Part shown: in pieces, positions 44,128 to 52,120 of the stretch
Layout of the letters: every line of letters begins with the position of its first letter
How positions within the stretch are numbered: the first letter of the stretch is position 1
Assembly: GCF_009208055.1 (NCBI RefSeq)
Contig: NZ_WFKI01000012.1
Coordinates: forward strand, 1 to 64,000
DNA: 64,000 bases
Direction of reading: 5' to 3'
From: Poseidonibacter ostreae
GTDB lineage: Bacteria; Campylobacterota; Campylobacteria; Campylobacterales; Arcobacteraceae
The notes under the pieces: generated by a model
The model's input: only the letters and a program-made list of their open reading frames with translations
The model's database searches: none
What the model was told of the DNA's origin: nothing
Position numbers and translations under genes: made by a program

Positions 44128-45063
44128 ATGTTATTTAAAATTGTAAGAGCTACAGCTTTAGCAGCATTAGTTACAAGTGCTGCTGTTGCTGGAGACTTTA
44201 ATCAACAAGCAGAAAAAGATAGAGAGGGTATTGTTAAATATTTTGAAGCAAAATTTGCAGATCCTGAAAAAAGTAAAAATACATTTTTCCCATATTCAAC
44301 AGATGATGAATTAAAGAATAATTTTATTAAAAATGTTAAAGGTGACGAATTTTCTAAAGGTGGTTATGCCTTTTCTAAAAATGGTAGATTATCTTATGAT
44401 GAAATTAAAGAATTCCCACCAACTGAAGAGTTTGTAGAAAAAGGTGAAGAATTATTCAATAAACCTTTTGCTAATGGAAAGTCATTTAAAGATTGTTTCC
44501 CTAAAACTGATATTTCAGGTGACTACCCATTTTATGATGAAAAAAGAGCACAACTTGTATCTTTAACTCAAGCTGTTAATGAGTGTCTAACTTCAAATGG
44601 TGAAAAGAAGTGGAACGAGAAAAAAGGTAAAATGACTCATTTACAAGCATTTTTAGCTCAAGAAAGTGCTGATGCTGAAAAAAGAATTGATATTAAAATT
44701 GAAAGTAAAGCAGCAGCTGAAGCTTATGAAAGAGGAAAAGAATACTACTTTTCACAAAGAGGATATTTAAATCTTTCTTGTGCAACTTGTCATATCCAAG
44801 GTGCAGGTCAAAGAGTTAGAAATGAATCTTTATCTCAAGGATTAGGTCAAACTACTCATTTCCCTGTTTATAGATTAAAATGGGCAGCTGGTAAAGCTGA
44901 TAATGATGGTTTAGGTACTTTAGAAAGAAGAATGTCTGGATGTATTAAAGATCAAGGTCAAGTTCCACCAAAAAATACTTCGGACACAATGAAAGAATTA
45001 TTATATTTCATGGCATATATATCAAATGGTTTACCAGTTGATGGCCCAGATATTAGAAAGTAA
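44128..45063 (+). CDS. soxA: SoxAX cytochrome complex subunit SoxA
   Basis: 311 aa exported c-type cytochrome, the catalytic half of SoxAX. Signal peptide about 1-21. A single haem motif CATCH (218-222) and the MSGCIKDQGQ segment with the haem-ligand Cys272 are seen, so this is the monohaem kind rather than the dihaem kind. Two other cysteines (123 and 153) may form a disulfide at the place of the lost N-terminal haem. AAGGAGAGA precedes the ATG. Confidence 0.94.
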   Translation: MLFKIVRATALAALVTSAAVAGDFNQQAEKDREGIVKYFEAKFADPEKSKNTFFPYSTDDELKNNFIKNVKGDEFSKGGYAFSKNGRLSYDEIKEFPPTEEFVEKGEELFNKPFANGKSFKDCFPKTDISGDYPFYDEKRAQLVSLTQAVNECLTSNGEKKWNEKKGKMTHLQAFLAQESADAEKRIDIKIESKAAAEAYERGKEYYFSQRGYLNLSCATCHIQGAGQRVRNESLSQGLGQTTHFPVYRLKWAAGKADNDGLGTLERRMSGCIKDQGQVPPKNTSDTMKELLYFMAYISNGLPVDGPDIRK

Positions 45064-45075
45064 AAGGTGAAAATT

Positions 45076-45501
45076 ATGAAAAAATTAACATTAAAAGTAC
45101 TTACATCTATTGCACTTTTAACTTCTGGATTTATTAGTGCTAATGCTAGTGATTATTCAAAAATTGATGTAGAAAAAGAGTGTAGTGTTAAAACTAATGG
45201 AATTTCTAAAGTTATTGAAACTGCAAAGAAATATAATGACATTGCAAAAAAAGAGGGTTTAGAATTCAGAAGATTAGGTGTTAATAATTCTGGATTAATA
45301 GCATCTGTTGAAGAAGCAATTAAAACAAAAGCAAAAGAAGTTAATCCTAAAGATTTTAAAGGAAAAGCTTCTAAAACTAAGTTAGAAACTAATTTTGCAG
45401 CTCATAGATCTTGTAAATTTGCTATTAGAGCATTACAACAAGCAGATGAAGCAAAATCTACTTGGAGATTAGCTATTCCTGGTGACGGTTATAAATACTA
45501 A
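45076..45501 (+). CDS. Unknown exported protein in the sox cluster
   Basis: 141 aa from the ATG at 45076, which has AAAGG eight bases upstream; a GTG at 45067 lies on that site. A signal peptide (about 1-24, cut after ANA) is followed by a mostly helical, lysine-rich mature protein with two cysteines (36 and 113), suitable for one disulfide. No haem motif. It begins 12 bases after soxA and is followed by a terminator. Position suggests a role with SoxAX, such as the SoxXA-binding (SoxK) proteins of other bacteria, but I see no sequence resemblance I could defend. Confidence 0.8.
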   Translation: MKKLTLKVLTSIALLTSGFISANASDYSKIDVEKECSVKTNGISKVIETAKKYNDIAKKEGLEFRRLGVNNSGLIASVEEAIKTKAKEVNPKDFKGKASKTKLETNFAAHRSCKFAIRALQQADEAKSTWRLAIPGDGYKY

Positions 45502-45540
45502 ATTTTAGTATCTATAAATTTAAAATTTAAAAACAAAAAA

Positions 45541-45569
45541 GTCAAGAATAACGTCTTGGCTTTTTTTTT
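45541..45569 (+). terminator. Terminator inside the sox cluster
   Basis: GTCAAGA (45541-45547) pairs with TCTTGGC (45554-45560), one G-T pair, six-base loop, preceded by A6 and followed by nine T residues. It separates soxCDXYZA plus the unknown gene from the rhodanese-soxB pair, so soxB may be expressed at a different level. Confidence 0.82.
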
Positions 45570-45590
45570 ACAAAAATAAAAGGAATTAAT

Positions 45591-46244
45591 ATGAAATTAT
45601 TAAATAAATTACTTGTTTCAGCAGCATTTGCTGGTTTATTTGCAACTTCAAATTTTGCAGCAGAAGAGACGTCAAAGTTTGTAGCAATTTCAAAAGGTGT
45701 TAAATCTATTGATATGAATTTAAATGGTGAGAAATTTACTATTATGAGAAATCAAACAGCTGGAAATAAAATTTCTTCACTATATGATACAACATTTAGA
45801 GGAGCTCCTCAACCAATTTCTTTAGCTAAAGGTTTAGAAACTTTAGGAGAGTTAGAGTTTATTGAGTATATGAAAAAAGCGCAAACAGATGAAAATATTG
45901 CAATTATTGATTCAAGAAAGCCAGGTTGGTTTGATAGATTAAGAATTCCAGGTGCAGTAAATGTACCATTTACTAATTTTGATGAAAAAGATACTGCAAT
46001 TGAAATGATGGAAGATGAAATGGGTGTTGTTCAAAATGATGATGGTACTTTAGACTTCTCAAATGCAAAAACTTTAGCATTATATTGTAATGGTTACTGG
46101 TGTGGACAAACTCCAGGTATGGTTAAAAATGCAAAATTTGCATTATTAAAAATGGGATATCCAGTTGAAAAAATTAAATACTACAGAGGTGGTATGCAAG
46201 CTTGGACTTCTTTAGGTTTTACTGTAGTAGGATCTGGGAAATAA
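45591..46244 (+). CDS. Periplasmic rhodanese-domain protein (sox-linked)
   Basis: 217 aa. Signal peptide about 1-24, then a linker domain to about 85 and a rhodanese domain (about 90-215): DSRKPGWFDRLRIPGAVNVPF near 107-127 and the active-site loop CNGYWCGQ with Cys166 and Cys171. The final RGGMQAWTSLGFTVV is a classic rhodanese end. The loop differs from the usual CxxGxR by having a second cysteine. It probably accepts or donates sulfane sulfur in the periplasm beside SoxYZ and SoxB. AAAAGGAAT precedes the ATG; soxB follows after 24 bases. A related protein is encoded at 56361-57035. Confidence 0.88.
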   Translation: MKLLNKLLVSAAFAGLFATSNFAAEETSKFVAISKGVKSIDMNLNGEKFTIMRNQTAGNKISSLYDTTFRGAPQPISLAKGLETLGELEFIEYMKKAQTDENIAIIDSRKPGWFDRLRIPGAVNVPFTNFDEKDTAIEMMEDEMGVVQNDDGTLDFSNAKTLALYCNGYWCGQTPGMVKNAKFALLKMGYPVEKIKYYRGGMQAWTSLGFTVVGSGK

Positions 46245-46268
46245 AAAAACTATAAAATAGGAATAAAC

Positions 46269-48035
46269 ATGAGTAAATTAAGTAGAAGAGAGTTTATATA
46301 CATGATGTCAGTACTTGGTGCTGCTCCTGTATTTGCAAACTCTCATACTAGAATGGCAGATACTAATAAGTTAGAAGATTATTATAAATTACAAAACTTT
46401 GGAAATGTAAGACTTCTTCATATGACAGATTCTCATGCTCAATTAATGCCTGTATATTTTAGAGAGCCAAGTGTAAACTTAGGTTTTCATGGTAACTATG
46501 GTAAGCCACCTCATATTGTAGGTGAGAAAATGTTAGATTACTATGGTATTAAAGGTAATAAAAGATTAGAATATGCATTTTCATCTGTAAACTTTGAAAA
46601 ACATGCAAAAGTTATGGGTCGAGTTGGTGGTTTTGCACAACTTAAAACTGTAATTGATCATTTAAGAAATAACTTTGGTGCTGAAAAAACACTTATGATG
46701 GATGGTGGAGATACATGGCAAGGAAGTGCAACAGCTCTTTACACACGTGGTAAAGATATGGTTGGTGCAATGAACTTACTTGGTGTTGATGTTGCTGTTG
46801 GTCACTGGGAATTTACATATAAAGCTGAAGAAGTTTTAGCAAATGTAAAAGAACTTAATGCAGAATTTTTAGCACAAAATGTAAAAGTAAAAGATGATGC
46901 TTTATTTGATGGTGCTGAAGCTTATGATGAAGATACAGGTCATGCTTTTAAACCATATACAATTAAGAAAATGGGTAATGCAAGAGTTGCTATTATTGGA
47001 CAAGCTTTCCCTTATACAACTATTGCAAACCCACAAAGATTTATTCCAGATTGGACTTTTGGAATTAAAGATGAAGATATGCAAGACTTAGTTGATACTA
47101 TTAGGGAAGAAGAAAAACCAGATGCGGTTATTGTTTTATCTCATAATGGTTTTGATGTTGATCAAAAAATGGCAGAAGTTTGTACTGGTATTGACTTTAT
47201 TATGGGTGGACATACTCATGATGGTGTTCCTGAAGCAGTTCCTGTTAAAAATGAAGAAGGTACTACTTATGTATGTAATGCTGGTTCAAATGGTAAATTC
47301 TTAAATGTTCTTGATTTAGATATTCAAAATGGAAAAATTGTAGATCACAAATTCACGCTTCTTCCAATTTTCTCTGATTTAGTTCCTGAAGATAAAGATA
47401 TGAAAGCATATATTGAAAAAGTTAGATTACCTTATATAAAAGAGTTAAATAGAACAATTGCAACTACTGAAGAAACTCTATTTAGACGTGGTAACTTTAA
47501 TGGTTCATGGGATCAGATTATTTGTGATGCTTTAATTGATGTTAAAGGTGCAGATATATCACTTTCTCCTGGATTTAGATGGGGAACAACAGTTATGCCT
47601 GGACAAGATATAACATTTGATGATTTAATGACTCAAACTGCTATGACTTATCCAGAAACTTATGCAAGAGATATTACAGGTCAAGGAATCAAAGATATTT
47701 TAGAAGATGTTGCTGATAACTTATTTAATGCAGATCCTTTCTACCAACAAGGTGGGGATATGGTTAGAACTGGTGGTATTTCTTATACAATTGATCCAAA
47801 AGCTAAGATGGGGAGTAGAATTACAAATCTTCAACTTACAAAAAATGGTAAAAAACTTGAAGCTAGTAAATCTTATAAAGTTGCAGGTTGGTCAACAGTT
47901 GGTGCTAAATCGCCAGGTGAACCTGTATGGGAAACAGTTGAAACTTACTTAGGAAATGTAAAACATATTGCAAACTTAAGAGTTGATACTCCTGATATTA
48001 TTGGTGTTAAGAATAACCCAGGAATTGTTATTTAG
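46269..48035 (+). CDS. soxB: Thiosulfohydrolase SoxB
   Basis: 588 aa di-manganese hydrolase that releases sulfate from SoxY-thiosulfonate. The Tat-type signal SRREFIYMMSVLGA opens the protein. The metal-binding motifs of the 5'-nucleotidase superfamily are MTDSHAQLMP near 52-61, GGDTWQGSATALY near 142-154, the SoxB-specific GHWEFT near 179-184, LSHNGFDVDQ near 291-300 and GGHTHDG near 315-321. AATAGGAAT precedes the ATG. A strong hairpin follows. Confidence 0.96.
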   Translation: MSKLSRREFIYMMSVLGAAPVFANSHTRMADTNKLEDYYKLQNFGNVRLLHMTDSHAQLMPVYFREPSVNLGFHGNYGKPPHIVGEKMLDYYGIKGNKRLEYAFSSVNFEKHAKVMGRVGGFAQLKTVIDHLRNNFGAEKTLMMDGGDTWQGSATALYTRGKDMVGAMNLLGVDVAVGHWEFTYKAEEVLANVKELNAEFLAQNVKVKDDALFDGAEAYDEDTGHAFKPYTIKKMGNARVAIIGQAFPYTTIANPQRFIPDWTFGIKDEDMQDLVDTIREEEKPDAVIVLSHNGFDVDQKMAEVCTGIDFIMGGHTHDGVPEAVPVKNEEGTTYVCNAGSNGKFLNVLDLDIQNGKIVDHKFTLLPIFSDLVPEDKDMKAYIEKVRLPYIKELNRTIATTEETLFRRGNFNGSWDQIICDALIDVKGADISLSPGFRWGTTVMPGQDITFDDLMTQTAMTYPETYARDITGQGIKDILEDVADNLFNADPFYQQGGDMVRTGGISYTIDPKAKMGSRITNLQLTKNGKKLEASKSYKVAGWSTVGAKSPGEPVWETVETYLGNVKHIANLRVDTPDIIGVKNNPGIVI

Positions 48036-48044
48036 TATTCAAAA

Positions 48045-48081
48045 TGAAAAAGTATAAAGATTAAATCTTTATACTTCTTTC
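48045..48081 (+). terminator. Terminator after soxB
   Basis: Twelve perfect pairs (48050-48061 with 48065-48076, three-base loop), extending to 48045/48081 after one mismatch. The right arm ends in CTTC and TTTC rather than a pure T run. Confidence 0.75.
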
Positions 48082-48140
48082 AATTTAATAAGTAGTTTGA
48101 AATTTTGTACTATTTACTAAATTGAAAAAAGGAATACTTA

Positions 48141-48950
48141 TTGATTAAAAAAGGAATTTTACTAATATCTATTATTTTTATTAGTACTTTAAATGCAAAT
48201 TATGAAAAAGGTCAAGAGATCTTTTTAAAAAAATGTTCATCATGTCATGGAAAATTTATTGATATGAAAACATTAAAAACAAACTTCTTTGAAAAGAAAA
48301 ATAAACTTTTAAATCTTGCAACTCCAACTGTAAATATGTTAGCTTACGCAATTATGGATAGTCCAAAGCATATAGGTGATAAAGAAGACCCTGAAATGCA
48401 ACAAGTTGAAATAGAAGAGTTTTTAAATAGTTATCTTACAAATCCAGATATTAATAATAGTATTTGTGAGCCATCAATAATTAAATATTATGATAAAAAA
48501 GAGTCTGTTGATTATAAATTAAGTGATGAAGATATATCAAACTTAGCAATTTATTTTATGGAATATAAAAAACAAAGGTTAAAGAAAAATCCTAAAAAAG
48601 TAAGAATTTTATCAAATAATTTTGATGAAGAAGAGCTATTAACTGAGGCAAGAGAATCTAATAAAAAAGTTCTTGTTTATGCAACTTCTAAAACTTGTCA
48701 TTTTTGTAAAAAAATGGATAAAGAAGTACTTAGTTTAAATGATGTAGAAGATGAGATTCAAAAGGATTTTATTTTCTTAAAAGTTGATATTGAAGATGTG
48801 GCTTTACCTTTTAATCTTAAAAAAGGCTACAGAGGAATGACTCCGACTTTTTTTGCACTAAATAATAATGGCGAATTAGAAAATAAATATCCAGGTTCAT
48901 GGAATAAAAAAGACTTTTTGTTGATACTAAAGGAAAATAAGAATAAATGA
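48141..48950 (+). CDS. Exported cytochrome c / thioredoxin-fold fusion protein
   Basis: 269 aa. Signal peptide about 1-19; an N-terminal haem c motif CSSCH (32-36) with a helical domain to about 145; then a thioredoxin-like domain (about 160-269) with redox motif CHFC (186-189), KVDIEDV and the cis-proline loop MTPTFFALNNNG near 233-244. The second part resembles SoxW/DsbD-gamma-like thioredoxins. A direct link between thiol chemistry and the c-type cytochrome pool is plausible. TTG start with AAAGGAA upstream. The MOSC gene overlaps by four bases. Confidence 0.85.
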   Translation: MIKKGILLISIIFISTLNANYEKGQEIFLKKCSSCHGKFIDMKTLKTNFFEKKNKLLNLATPTVNMLAYAIMDSPKHIGDKEDPEMQQVEIEEFLNSYLTNPDINNSICEPSIIKYYDKKESVDYKLSDEDISNLAIYFMEYKKQRLKKNPKKVRILSNNFDEEELLTEARESNKKVLVYATSKTCHFCKKMDKEVLSLNDVEDEIQKDFIFLKVDIEDVALPFNLKKGYRGMTPTFFALNNNGELENKYPGSWNKKDFLLILKENKNK

Positions 48951-49396
48951 AAAATATTGGGAAAGTTATAGAAGTTTTTAGTGCTACAAAAGATTCATCA
49001 GGACTTCCAAGACCTATAGTTAAGTACTTAGATATATTAAAAGGTCATGGAATAAAAAACGATAAGTTTGCAGGAAAAGATGAAGATAAATCAGTTATGG
49101 TTGTTGGAAAAAAAGCTTATGATATTTCAAAAGAGAATGGAATAAATTTAGAATTTGGAAGTTTTGGAGAAAATATATTATTTGATTTTGATCCACATGA
49201 TTTTAAAATAGGAACAGTTTTTAAAGTAGGGGATGTTGAATTAGAAATTACACAAGCTTGTACAATCTGTAACCACTTGGCAGTTTTTGGGAAAGAATTA
49301 CCATTTTTAGTAAAACATCATAGAGGTTTATATTGTAGAGTTTTAAATAATGGTAAAATAGTAAAAGATATTCAAGTTACAACAAAGGACAATTAA
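48947..49396 (+). CDS. MOSC-domain protein
   Basis: 149 aa, essentially a lone MOSC domain as found in molybdenum-cofactor sulfurases and YiiM-like proteins. LKGHGIKNDKFAG near 31-43 and EFGSFGENILFDFD near 65-78 are typical; ACTICNHLAVFG near 103-114 contains the conserved cysteine position (Cys104 and Cys107). No signal peptide, so cytoplasmic. Overlaps both neighbours (4 bases upstream, 1 base downstream). SoxC needs molybdenum cofactor, which makes the location suggestive. Confidence 0.85.
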   Translation: MKNIGKVIEVFSATKDSSGLPRPIVKYLDILKGHGIKNDKFAGKDEDKSVMVVGKKAYDISKENGINLEFGSFGENILFDFDPHDFKIGTVFKVGDVELEITQACTICNHLAVFGKELPFLVKHHRGLYCRVLNNGKIVKDIQVTTKDN

Positions 49397-49833
49397 TGAA
49401 AAAAATAATCTTAATTTTATTACTTACTATTTTCTCATATGCAGAGTCAACATTTTCAGATCCACAGCCAACATTTGATGATCCCAGAAAATTAGTTGTT
49501 AGATTGTATGATGCCGATGTTGAAAAAACAAATCATATAATAGGAACTATTTATAATATTTTAAAAGAGTACCCAGCTGAAACTTTAAAAGTTGCAGTAA
49601 TTACTTATGGTCCAGGAATGAGACATATCAAAAAAGATGGGGATGCTAATACTATAAAAAGAATTCAATCTTTAATGGAATATGATGTAGAGTTTTATGG
49701 ATGTAAAAATACTATGGAAAGTATGAAATGGACTGAAGAAGACTTTATAGAAGATATTATATATGTTCAAGCTGGTATTGTTGAAGCTATTGAAAAACAA
49801 ATAGATGGTTTTATTGGAATTACACCTTATTAA
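49396..49833 (+). CDS. Exported DsrE/F-like protein
   Basis: 145 aa. A signal peptide (about 1-17) precedes a DsrE-like domain: KLVVRLYDADVEKTNHIIGTIYNIL, VAVITYGPGMRHIKK and FYGCKNTMESM with the single conserved Cys (near 95). Periplasmic DsrE-like proteins of this group (COG1416-like) are often found near sulfur-oxidation genes and may carry sulfane sulfur. The ATG overlaps the MOSC stop by one base. It is the last gene of the three-gene unit and ends at a bidirectional terminator. Confidence 0.83.
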   Translation: MKKIILILLLTIFSYAESTFSDPQPTFDDPRKLVVRLYDADVEKTNHIIGTIYNILKEYPAETLKVAVITYGPGMRHIKKDGDANTIKRIQSLMEYDVEFYGCKNTMESMKWTEEDFIEDIIYVQAGIVEAIEKQIDGFIGITPY

Positions 49834-49845
49834 CTCTTTTTACTA

Positions 49846-49878
49846 AAAATTATAAATCCGAAAAGGATTTATAATTTT
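49846..49878. terminator. Bidirectional terminator between convergent genes
   Basis: Perfect 14-bp arms (49846-49859 and 49865-49878) with a five-base loop and A/T-rich ends, placed between the DsrE-like gene (+) and the rhodanese/MBL gene (-), whose stop it touches. Confidence 0.82.
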
Positions 49879-51181
49879 ACTCTTCAAACTCCATCATTTC
49901 ATAAAGCCTTGAAGCATTTTGTCTAGCTAACTCTTTAAATGTATCTAAATGTGCATACGGTGATTGATCAACTTCATAAGCTTCTTTTCCTTCATCTAAA
50001 GCTTCAGCTACTTTTTCTCTTAAGTATTCAAGATAAGCTTTTGTATATTTTGTAACTGTTGGCATATCTGTAACATCACCATGACCTGGAACTACTATTT
50101 GTGCATTTAATAATGCAAGTTTTTCCCAAGCTTCAAGCCATTTTCTAGTATCTGTGATTTTAAAAATTGGTAGCATTCTTTGATGAAAAGCTAAATCTCC
50201 TGCAAATAAAATTTTCTCTTTTTCTAACCAAATTGAAATATCGCTATGTTCATGTGCATATCCAAAATATTTTGCTTCAACAATTCTATTTCCTAAATCA
50301 AAACTCATACTATCTTTAAACGTTTCATCTGGAATTACTATTTTAGTTCCAAGTGCTTTGTCTCTATAAGTTCTTTTATGTCTTGTTAAGATATTCTCAC
50401 CTTTTTGCATAATCTCTTTTTTAGCAATTTCATGTGAAATAATTGTTGCACCTTGCTCTTTCCAATATGAAGAACCAAGCATTGCATGACCTTGTGAGTT
50501 TTCTAAAACTACATATTTAATTGGTTTATTAGAAATTTTTTTAATCTCTTCATGAAAACTTTTTGCAAGAAGATAATTAGCACCTGCATTCCAAACTAAG
50601 ATAGAATCATCACCAATAACAAAACCTAAGTTATTGTTATGTCCAGAGTTTTCATAAGTTGCTGGTTGTGTTGCACCTATTGAAGTATATACACCTTTTG
50701 CAACTTCTTTTACTGGATTGTATAAAAAAGAATTTAGAACAAAATCTTTTGAAGAAATTGGCAAATTCTTCTCTTTCCATATTTTAAAACTATCTTGATA
50801 ATAAAGTACATTTTTGTAGCCTAAATCTTTTAATCTTTTAGCTGCAAAAAGTGATTTATTTCCATTAAAACAGTGAATAATAAAAGTTTCATCTTCTTTT
50901 ACTTCTTCTTGAATTAAAAACTCTAAATTTGCTCTTGAAATATTTGTGACTTTATTGGCTTTTATATAACCACCTTGTTTTAATATCTCATCTTTTTCTC
51001 TTACATCAATAATTTTTGTATTAGGATTCTTTTTTAAAAGAGTTACTAATTCATCAGTATTAATGACTTTTACTTCTTTTAATGCATTATTTTTTAATTC
51101 ATCTAAATTTAGTGCATAAACACTAGATAAAAAAATACAGTAAAAAAATATTACTTTTTGTAAAAATTTATTCTTTAACAA
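49877..51181 (-). CDS. Exported rhodanese / metallo-beta-lactamase-fold fusion
   Basis: 434 aa. Signal peptide about 1-23. Rhodanese domain (about 35-145) with IIDVRE and active Cys104 in HCFNGNKS. MBL-fold domain (about 155-400) related to SoxH-type hydrolases: YAHEHSDISIW near 309-319, AGDLAFH near 327-333 and VPGHGDV near 364-370. The usual HxHxDH metal cluster is replaced by ENSQGHAML (227-235), so the normal two-metal site is not intact. The TTG start has AAGGAG six bases upstream. It diverges from the alpha/beta hydrolase gene. Persulfide hydrolysis or transfer is inferred. Confidence 0.85.
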   Translation of the reverse strand: MLKNKFLQKVIFFYCIFLSSVYALNLDELKNNALKEVKVINTDELVTLLKKNPNTKIIDVREKDEILKQGGYIKANKVTNISRANLEFLIQEEVKEDETFIIHCFNGNKSLFAAKRLKDLGYKNVLYYQDSFKIWKEKNLPISSKDFVLNSFLYNPVKEVAKGVYTSIGATQPATYENSGHNNNLGFVIGDDSILVWNAGANYLLAKSFHEEIKKISNKPIKYVVLENSQGHAMLGSSYWKEQGATIISHEIAKKEIMQKGENILTRHKRTYRDKALGTKIVIPDETFKDSMSFDLGNRIVEAKYFGYAHEHSDISIWLEKEKILFAGDLAFHQRMLPIFKITDTRKWLEAWEKLALLNAQIVVPGHGDVTDMPTVTKYTKAYLEYLREKVAEALDEGKEAYEVDQSPYAHLDTFKELARQNASRLYEMMEFEE

Positions 51182-51195
51182 AACCTCTCCTTAAG

Positions 51196-51214
51196 TTATA
51201 ATATTTTATTATAA
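51196..51214. promoter_or_regulatory. Palindromic divergent -10 region
   Basis: TTATAATA and TATTATAA flank TTT. The + strand TATAAT (51197-51202) can serve the gene at 51260 and the mirror TATAAT (51208-51213) the gene on the minus strand. Confidence 0.45.
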
Positions 51215-51259
51215 GTGAATTATTCATATATTTAAATTAAATACTACTAGGAGTTAATT

Positions 51260-52042
51260 ATGTTAAAGAATATTTTAGTTGCAGTAATGCTATTTTCTAC
51301 AAGTTTTTTATTTTCACAAACTATTACAAAACAAGAGTGTGATGATAAAGATGAAGGCTATGTTTATGCTGGAGGTGAATGCATAAATTATGCTATGTTT
51401 GAAGGCGATGATAATGATAAGTTAATTATTGTTGTTCATGGTACATGGGATGAGGGTAGTAATGTTTTAGGTCGTTATGCTCCTTTTGCTGAGAATTTAA
51501 ATATGTCAACTGATTTGACAACAATCGCAGTAGCACTTCCTGGATATTCTAATTCTTCTTTAAATAAATTAAAATCAATTGGAAGTAAAGAGTATAATCA
51601 TCAAGCAGCTACAAAAGAGTATGTTGAGTTTTTAGAAAAATTAGTAATTGCCTTAAAAGACAAATATGAAAGTAAAGAGATTACAATTATTGGACATTCA
51701 GCAGGTGCAATGATGAGTGCTTCCTTAGCTGGCTTAAACCCAGAACTTTTAAAAAATATAGTATTAGTTGCAGGAAGATATGAAAGACCTGACTATGCAA
51801 ATGATAAACACCTTTTAGCAATAGATGTTTTAGACAAAATGAATAAGTCTTCTAAATTTATTATGATTTATGGAACAAAAGATGAAATATCAAAACCAAG
51901 TGTAACAAAAGATTTTTATAATAAAATGAAAACAGAAGGTCTAGATGTAAAACTTGTAGAAGTTAAGGGTGCTGCTCATATAGATTTAGATATGACTGAT
52001 AAAAGTGTAGAAGCTATTAGTTCATTATTTGAAGAAGAGTAA
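51260..52042 (+). CDS. Exported alpha/beta hydrolase
   Basis: 260 aa. Signal peptide about 1-19; two cysteines (27, 41) soon after it may form a disulfide. The hydrolase core shows the oxyanion-hole HGTW (60-63), the nucleophile elbow GHSAG with Ser147, an Asp in YGTKDE near 204-209 and a late His in GAAHIDLD near 236-243, so the catalytic triad is complete. The substrate is unknown. ACTAGGAGT precedes the ATG. Its promoter region is shared with the divergent rhodanese/MBL gene. Confidence 0.87.
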   Translation: MLKNILVAVMLFSTSFLFSQTITKQECDDKDEGYVYAGGECINYAMFEGDDNDKLIIVVHGTWDEGSNVLGRYAPFAENLNMSTDLTTIAVALPGYSNSSLNKLKSIGSKEYNHQAATKEYVEFLEKLVIALKDKYESKEITIIGHSAGAMMSASLAGLNPELLKNIVLVAGRYERPDYANDKHLLAIDVLDKMNKSSKFIMIYGTKDEISKPSVTKDFYNKMKTEGLDVKLVEVKGAAHIDLDMTDKSVEAISSLFEEE

Positions 52043-52087
52043 ATAACTCTATAAAATTTAATATATACATAGGTGCATTTATAGTAA

Positions 52088-52110
52088 TATAATGATATAA
52101 AAATCATTAT
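52088..52110 (+). promoter_or_regulatory. -10 box overlapped by an inverted repeat
   Basis: TATAAT (52088-52093) overlaps ATAATGAT (52089-52096), which is repeated in inverse as ATCATTAT (52103-52110) after six bases. The layout is that of a -10 within an operator, 11 bases before the ATG of the HD-GYP-like gene. Confidence 0.45.
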
Positions 52111-52120
52111 AGGACTATAA

